Made by a program: the position numbers and the translations under genes. From IMG/VR virus record IMGVR_UViG_3300037427_001308, positions 1 through 27,304 of that record: a stretch of DNA of 27,304 nt. One strand, given 5' to 3'. The notes beneath the pieces are model-generated. The model was not told the DNA's origin. It did no database searches and saw only the letters and a program-made list of their open reading frames with translations. The stretch is from a virus. Shown piece by piece: positions 23,401 to 27,304 of the stretch (positions are counted from its first letter, which is position 1; each line of letters begins with the position of its first letter).

Positions 23401-26400
23401 TGAGCAAGAACCTATAGGTCATCCAAGTCCTGAAATTAGAGACACTAGTATCTTTAATAATCAAAGTAGAATAGGTGACAATCATGACGATCAAATTTTA
23501 AATTTCCGTCCAGTGGTAGATAAGAATGAGGATGGTGGATACATCCTTGTACCTGATCCCAATGCATTGTTGGCAGCAAGAAATGCTAAACAACTATCTC
23601 CACCTAAGAAAGTATCTGCATATCCAGAACATATTGTGGCAGCAAGTATAGAGAAGAGGAGTGTTTTTAATACTATAGATTATATTGATAAAGCTAATAG
23701 ACCTTTATGGAAATTTCCTGCGACTGGAGGATTCTTAGGTAAATATGGTGTTGTACCTTTTGATACTGGTGTAACCTACGGAGGTAGTGGTAGTGTCCCA
23801 GATAGTGGAACAACAAATAAGAAATTCTCGAAAAAGTTTTGGGTCTTAGAGTACAGGTCAGCAAAAGGCACACATACCAAATACTATCGGAAGGAGCTGA
23901 TAGACTTAGAAACTGATGATAGATTTAAACATAATTACATAACATGGAATGATGATGGTAGCTTATTTGCAGTTCAGGATTTAAATGTAGTCCTAACTAG
24001 ACCTGGGGTAACACAAAATGTCAAAAGGGGTTCAGGTAATTATGGTCCTGGAACTTCTGGAGATTGGAAAGGACTAAGTGGTAATAGAAGAGGAGTCTTT
24101 CGTGAGAAGGCTTACAAGAGATTTGATAGAGAAAGTTATGCGATTTATGGTCGATATACTAAATCCAATCCAAGTATGTGGTTTAGATTGGAACAAGCAA
24201 CGCTAGCTGAGCTTAGTGGTACTACTACGGTTACTAATGATCCAGTAATATCTGGAGGTGCACAGGCTGGAACTCATACTATTGTATGGAGTAATGTAAC
24301 CTTCCCTGTAACTGCCAACTATAAAATTGAAATAAAAGTTGATGATAATGTAAGGTTGACGATTGGTGATCAAGTAAACATTTATAAGGAGGGCTTTACT
24401 TATGGACAACAGGCAACCACTTATGATAGTTTTGGATCTGCAGTTTCAGCAGTTAATGAAGGACAGTTTGGAGCGACAGGGAAGAGTACTTATACAGAAT
24501 TTATAAAGAGAGGAACTTATACAATCACAGCTGATTTAGAACAGATTCCTGGAGGTGTATTGGGATGGGATGCTGGTAAAAACTCTATGGTTCTTGGAGT
24601 TAATATTGAAACCGAAGTTGCATCAGCAGAGGTAATAGATGAATCTAAATCTTGGAATGAGAATCCAATGGGTGTTGCTATAAGTATTGACTCTCCTCTT
24701 CCTTTACCTCCTGTGTTTGCACTTCCTCCTATGGATGGTGAGTGTCCACCTAATCCTATTTGGCATACAAGATATCCTAATGCTAAAAATAAATGGAGTC
24801 CAGTCATAGGGTTCCCTTTCTGGAGTAAGTTCATGAACATGTATCCTCTTTCTCCTCTTCCTCCATTAGATGAACCTGGAACTGATGGAACAGGAGTTGT
24901 GTATACAAATGAATGGACAGTTGATTTACCTTATGATGGTGAATATGGTCTTAGAGGAGCAGTAGATAACTGGGGAAGAATATTAATAGATGGTATACCA
25001 TATCAGAGATATACTAATGAAGAATTATCATCCATAGATCCTTCAGGAATTGATAATCATACACTTGGAGATCCTGTTCAGAAAAAAGTACCATTAGCAC
25101 GAATTGGATTAACTAAAGGGGAACATACTATAACTGTTGAGGTAGAGAACTGGAAAAACTATGAGATACCAAGAACCTTTATTGATGAAAAGATTTTTAG
25201 TACACAAGATTGGCAGGTTCCTATACCAAAGAAAAAACAGTATGCTGATGTAGATTTTGATGTTAGTATTAAAACTTTATTGGGTGCTGGTATTGAAATT
25301 AAAGGATTGTTTGAACGTTCAAAAGATTATGGTGCTGATGGTATTGGACCTCCACCACCACCTGTGACATCAGAGGATACCTTCCGTGTTTATTGGCATG
25401 GTGTACCTGGTATGGAATTTAAATTTACTTCACCAGATGGATCGCATGAGTTTACATTTAAGGCAAGGGATTATCGAGAAGTAACACCAACTACTGAAGC
25501 ACCGATTCATGTTATACCTAATGTAGATTATACTGTCGTAGGAAGTTATAATGCAGATATTTTCTTAGGTGGAGATACAGGTAACGATGCTGTTGAGCAA
25601 GGACTTATCCCTGATAATCAATTTGGAACCAGACGACCAAAAGAAAAAGACACGGGAACAGGTAAAGCTATTTTTGTAGATTTATTGAGATCATCAAATG
25701 ATAACGATGATATGCAAGTTGAAGCTCAGTCGGGACGTTTTACAGCAGGTGCGGAGATTCCAATAGACGTTTCTGGTGATAGTTTCCACTTAACTTATAG
25801 GTTATCGGTTCCTGTTGAAGAGACCATACCTGCAACGAGTGACAGGTATAGAAATTTACATGATAAATTTACAAAGAGAGTTGAGAAAGGACGTGTTTAT
25901 GATGTAATTATTAACAGTGAGGGTAAATGGAGATTGACAGGTGAAAGAGCTGTTAATTCATCTACTATTACTTACATTGGATTAAACTCTTGGGATGGGA
26001 TTACTGTAACTAATAATGCAAAAAGACTTGCCTTTAAAGATGGTGGTGGTAATGATACTAATGGTTGGTTTGATATTGATAGTGTTACAGGAGGAACGGC
26101 AAAGTTTAATTCAGATGGTAAGTCTTTTGCTATTACAGGAAAAGATGTTAAGATTAAGCTTACCTATGGTTGGAATGACAGAACAGACATTGATGGTAAG
26201 GCATTAGATCAAATTAAAATTGGAAAAACAACATGGACTCAAACCAATAGCAAGAAAGGATCAGAAACTCATACTGTTACTTTAAGTTCAGGGTATCCTT
26301 TGGGTGGTGATGGTAGTAAACATTTCCAATTAAGAACTAAGGGTGATAATGTCATCGAGATGGAAGACCTTTGGGGTTGGGAAGGTGTTGGTGGTGGTGC

Positions 26401-27304
26401 TGATCTTGGTCCTTGGTTTGATGATGTTGTATGTGCTACCAGTGAAGGAAAGTTTTATGACATTCAAGGGAACACTGCTAAGTATGCTATTGGTGCTGAT
26501 GTTGAGACGACGGTGGTTAGGGATGGAGTTGAATATGTAGGTCCAAAATTATATAATTATCAACATGCTGCTTACGGTAAGTTTCTTAATAAGAAAGGTG
26601 TTTCTCCAGACTATCCAAAGATAGGTGGAGTGCATGAGGTAATCAATTATACATGGAGTAATGTTGATTTTGATGCGGATGGAGAATATGAATTCCATTT
26701 TGTGAATGATGCTCATGGTTCTCTTTATTTGGATGGAAAAGAACTAATTAGAGGTGCTTTTGATGATAAGGCTGGAGTTTCTGCTTTTGATCGTTTAAAT
26801 TTTACTATAGGACAGAGGAAAATCGTTTCTGTTACTAAAGGAAAGCATACAATAGCAGTTGCTCCTACAGGAAGATTGGGACAAAAAGATATATGGACTG
26901 ATGGTTTGTTTAGAAAACTTTCATCAGATTATTATAAGGGACAGCAAGCATGGGAGAATAATCCTTCTGCAATGGCAGTTAATATTACTCGAAAGGTTGA
27001 AACTTTTCCTCAAGAAGGAAGTGCTGAAGCAGCTGAGTTGAACCTTGGACCTGACTATTTCAGAAACAGGAAAGGTAAATCATGGGTTGAAAATCCTTTA
27101 GCAATTTCTGCTGCTTTAATACCCGCACCTTGTAAACAAGATGCTAAGGGTAAAGGAGTAGTAACAAGAGTGGAAATTATTGATCCTGGATGTAGTTTCC
27201 CACCTCCAGGTACTCCTACTGGAATTGGAACGTATCCAGTCATTTTAACTTGTCCAAGGATTACTGTTGTTGATCCTGGTATTAACTATAATCCAGGTTC
27301 TGGT
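20492..27304 (+). CDS. giant modular virion structural protein (at least 2271 aa, 3' end outside window)
   Basis: An uninterrupted frame runs from ATG 20492 to the last base (2271 codons; each line was read through with no stop). The start lies nine bases after gp5 and has a weak AAGGA at 20474-20478. The protein is beta-rich and low in Lys/Arg clusters, with many Gly, Asp, Thr and Tyr, as in tail fibre or baseplate appendage proteins. Visible modules: a G-x2-Y-x2-PP repeat (about 128-175); a 144-residue block (305-448) repeated at 1628-1771; and PA14-like beta-sandwich units (about 478-570, 700-790, 1258-1350, 1447-1555, 2031-2126). There is a proline linker near 1620 and a further DPG-x2-(Y/F) region at the edge. 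I know no specific T4 equivalent. Host-surface or glycan binding is a reasonable guess from the PA14-like fold only. Confidence 0.9.
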   Translation, partial: MAAQQQPTFNIFDSPTKEGIDVGYISSDRGYVQNVNLCEANEYAKANPGTVFIVKNRDVVKYLGINSLNTLNPQDLIPEGANECAGYEDSSIDDGDNTTTLTDKSFLPPTGIEIFHNPGSCKSRVAFYGGGGVGVHANAIIGNDGGVLAVDVVRGGFGYKYPPQVDVKDTCKQGVGVVAKAYIDEELEVLHYYDEDLEVEEPELCADDIAGFGRRYNAAGKDVGAWDPSVYKRESEKTDYQRAVEEYNRLVAEYTRPWKTVRDIKGAESPVQLKHIIWTSGGGTTKEQYDVKWTGYTAPDSLLVEDTFLVYTEGGGGQGRVTGTGLQYTFTSATGSHKFSIKAESFVNRAAAQPVKIKVKPNTVYNVASSGNYEGINKTEQGLLKESTFGKRGTEQDTGTGKTIFADLIGSADDDDDLQIKTTLGKFIAGSPIATGRGHDSWAITYKLEDSSVNNANGGSGSDTDNSEEYLGDGWGAFMNKNAISPVPPSAVPGSDHAGETFICEWDADFPTDGEYTFRGAFDGDANYGDFYVDNEKIGEFSRYDVKPISVIHKIYQRGLHTLRFDLKNNAIMKPVAIQPTISDNNVKFDGMFVKEGSNYFYYIEKANDLVSIDFEFQWAETQDKKMTVTKVTLDTEDEPLVFDIPKLEAEPPASLPNISMLAPWVKSYQGQGFTNWVNNSNVEFLRAYAVFPVTDNSLNGIKQTGRWTIDISTPGTYTLELSSDDTSSVSWDGNFVGDTTWDESQSGPKVFTINDVTVGKHELKGEVTNNPAYGKSWYRNPGGIGWVLKNSAGQIVRTSLDDFNTELPQGFRAISFDVQRQSYDTNKIIFEGMNFTATGDIPNDTTSKQNTVVEEGVAYKLSYFGSGRRTCFFKVEYGGLAIGLDDDGGSRTPNPISGDFKNSGVYVGANLLVTASEGEFYEQDGSFYYKVRKSNLQEDLGKEGSGYEPQGNILKTGTFKDGKKYRLVFEQEPIGHPSPEIRDTSIFNNQSRIGDNHDDQILNFRPVVDKNEDGGYILVPDPNALLAARNAKQLSPPKKVSAYPEHIVAASIEKRSVFNTIDYIDKANRPLWKFPATGGFLGKYGVVPFDTGVTYGGSGSVPDSGTTNKKFSKKFWVLEYRSAKGTHTKYYRKELIDLETDDRFKHNYITWNDDGSLFAVQDLNVVLTRPGVTQNVKRGSGNYGPGTSGDWKGLSGNRRGVFREKAYKRFDRESYAIYGRYTKSNPSMWFRLEQATLAELSGTTTVTNDPVISGGAQAGTHTIVWSNVTFPVTANYKIEIKVDDNVRLTIGDQVNIYKEGFTYGQQATTYDSFGSAVSAVNEGQFGATGKSTYTEFIKRGTYTITADLEQIPGGVLGWDAGKNSMVLGVNIETEVASAEVIDESKSWNENPMGVAISIDSPLPLPPVFALPPMDGECPPNPIWHTRYPNAKNKWSPVIGFPFWSKFMNMYPLSPLPPLDEPGTDGTGVVYTNEWTVDLPYDGEYGLRGAVDNWGRILIDGIPYQRYTNEELSSIDPSGIDNHTLGDPVQKKVPLARIGLTKGEHTITVEVENWKNYEIPRTFIDEKIFSTQDWQVPIPKKKQYADVDFDVSIKTLLGAGIEIKGLFERSKDYGADGIGPPPPPVTSEDTFRVYWHGVPGMEFKFTSPDGSHEFTFKARDYREVTPTTEAPIHVIPNVDYTVVGSYNADIFLGGDTGNDAVEQGLIPDNQFGTRRPKEKDTGTGKAIFVDLLRSSNDNDDMQVEAQSGRFTAGAEIPIDVSGDSFHLTYRLSVPVEETIPATSDRYRNLHDKFTKRVEKGRVYDVIINSEGKWRLTGERAVNSSTITYIGLNSWDGITVTNNAKRLAFKDGGGNDTNGWFDIDSVTGGTAKFNSDGKSFAITGKDVKIKLTYGWNDRTDIDGKALDQIKIGKTTWTQTNSKKGSETHTVTLSSGYPLGGDGSKHFQLRTKGDNVIEMEDLWGWEGVGGGADLGPWFDDVVCATSEGKFYDIQGNTAKYAIGADVETTVVRDGVEYVGPKLYNYQHAAYGKFLNKKGVSPDYPKIGGVHEVINYTWSNVDFDADGEYEFHFVNDAHGSLYLDGKELIRGAFDDKAGVSAFDRLNFTIGQRKIVSVTKGKHTIAVAPTGRLGQKDIWTDGLFRKLSSDYYKGQQAWENNPSAMAVNITRKVETFPQEGSAEAAELNLGPDYFRNRKGKSWVENPLAISAALIPAPCKQDAKGKGVVTRVEIIDPGCSFPPPGTPTGIGTYPVILTCPRITVVDPGINYNPGSG
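21404..21835 (+). repeat. duplicated protein block, copy 1 (residues 305-448 of giant protein)
   Basis: This begins EDTF and ends AITYKL, with TFTSATGSHKFSIKAE, TEQGLLKESTFG and DTGTGKTIFADL (397-408) inside. The last 52 residues align without gaps with copy 2, with 25 identical by hand count. The DNA has diverged, so the duplication is old. Confidence 0.85.
21923..22200 (+). repeat. PA14-like module with FMN-SP leader, copy 1
   Basis: Residues 478-570 of the giant protein: FMNKNAISPVPP, then EWDADFPTDGEYTFRGAFDG, a DFYVDNEKI strand and RGLHTLRFDLKN. The order W...DGEY.(F)RGA.D...(Y)(V)D...G.HT matches the other copies and resembles PA14-type beta sandwiches. Confidence 0.7.
24830..25153 (+). 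repeat. PA14-like module with FMN-SP leader, copy 2
   Basis: Residues 1447-1554: FMNMYPLSPLPP, EWTVDLPYDGEYGLRGAVDN, RILIDGIPY and KGEHTITVEVENW. It parallels copy 1 (478-570) and copy 3 (2031-2126) in the same motif order. Confidence 0.7.
25373..25804 (+). repeat. duplicated protein block, copy 2 (residues 1628-1771 of giant protein)
   Basis: This begins EDTF and ends HLTYRL, with KFTSPDGSHEFTFKA, VEQGLIPDNQFG and DTGTGKAIFVDL (1720-1731). It has the same length (144) as copy 1 and the same offset to the DTGTGK motif, with compensating gaps in the first half. It follows a Pro-rich linker. Confidence 0.85.
26582..26869 (+). repeat. PA14-like module with FMN-SP leader, copy 3
   Basis: Residues 2031-2126: FLNKKGVSPDYP, YTWSNVDFDADGEYEFHFVN, SLYLDGKEL and KGKHTIAVAP. 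This is the most PA14-like copy (DGEY...LYLDG...KGKHTI). A W-x3-NP-x-A element follows at 2154, as after other copies. Confidence 0.7.

Noticed and set aside
24517-24840. 107-residue - strand frame and short + strand frames (26016-27041) in the last 3 kb
   Set aside because: All lie inside the uninterrupted giant reading frame that runs from 20492 to the end.

Overview
The window is part of the genome of a T4-like cyanophage, that is, a contractile-tailed myovirus of marine Synechococcus or Prochlorococcus. Three things support this. The gene order gp33 - (small gene) - gp59 - (DUF1825-like gene) - gp32 mirrors the T4 33-59-32 block. A T4-type baseplate set is present: gp53, gp48, gp54, gp26, gp51, gp27 and gp5. 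The small cyanophage-type proteins between these genes, the low GC content and the dense packing fit the same picture. No tRNA, rRNA, CRISPR array, insertion sequence or photosynthesis gene is visible.

Region 1 (1-403) holds the possible tail end of a gene. It is followed by a compact stand-alone unit: a palindrome, two copies of a 44-45 base hairpin-forming repeat, a 47-residue DUF4278-like protein and a strong terminator. A sigma70-type promoter overlaps that terminator and points into the next genes. Region 2 (423-5180, + strand) is a tightly coupled early/middle run. It contains two small unknown proteins, a putative 2OG-Fe(II) oxygenase, flavin-dependent thymidylate synthase ThyX, an FmdB-like small protein, a PhoH-like ATPase, a PD-(D/E)XK (MGME1/RecB-like) exonuclease, the late-transcription coactivator gp33, a small basic protein, helicase loader gp59 and a DUF1825-like protein. 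These serve nucleotide supply, recombination/replication and late gene switching. gp32, the single-strand DNA-binding protein (5226-6134), closes the run. Its terminator lies inside the opposing gp53 gene.

Region 3 (6135-9046, - strand) is a late cassette: gp53 (baseplate wedge), gp48 (tail tube cap), an unknown protein and gp4 (head completion nuclease-fold protein). Region 4 (9078 to the end, + strand) is the baseplate hub/tail cassette. It contains gp54, gp26, gp51, two large tape-measure-like proteins, gp27, a His/Asp-rich small protein, a gp5 without a lysozyme domain, and one very long open reading frame. That frame starts at 20492 and was followed codon by codon to the window end without a stop (at least 2271 residues). 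Late-promoter-like boxes (TATAAATA and close variants) sit at several gene boundaries, often overlapping the previous stop codon.

The most interesting signals are four. (1) A possible -1 ribosomal frameshift (TTTTTTC at 10578-10584) could fuse gp26 to gp51 just before the tape-measure genes, in the manner of lambda G/GT. (2) The giant modular protein has a duplicated 144-residue block and repeated PA14-like beta-sandwich units. (3) The repeat-led DUF4278 unit at the start of the window is self-contained. (4) A gp32 terminator is embedded in the convergent gp53 coding sequence.
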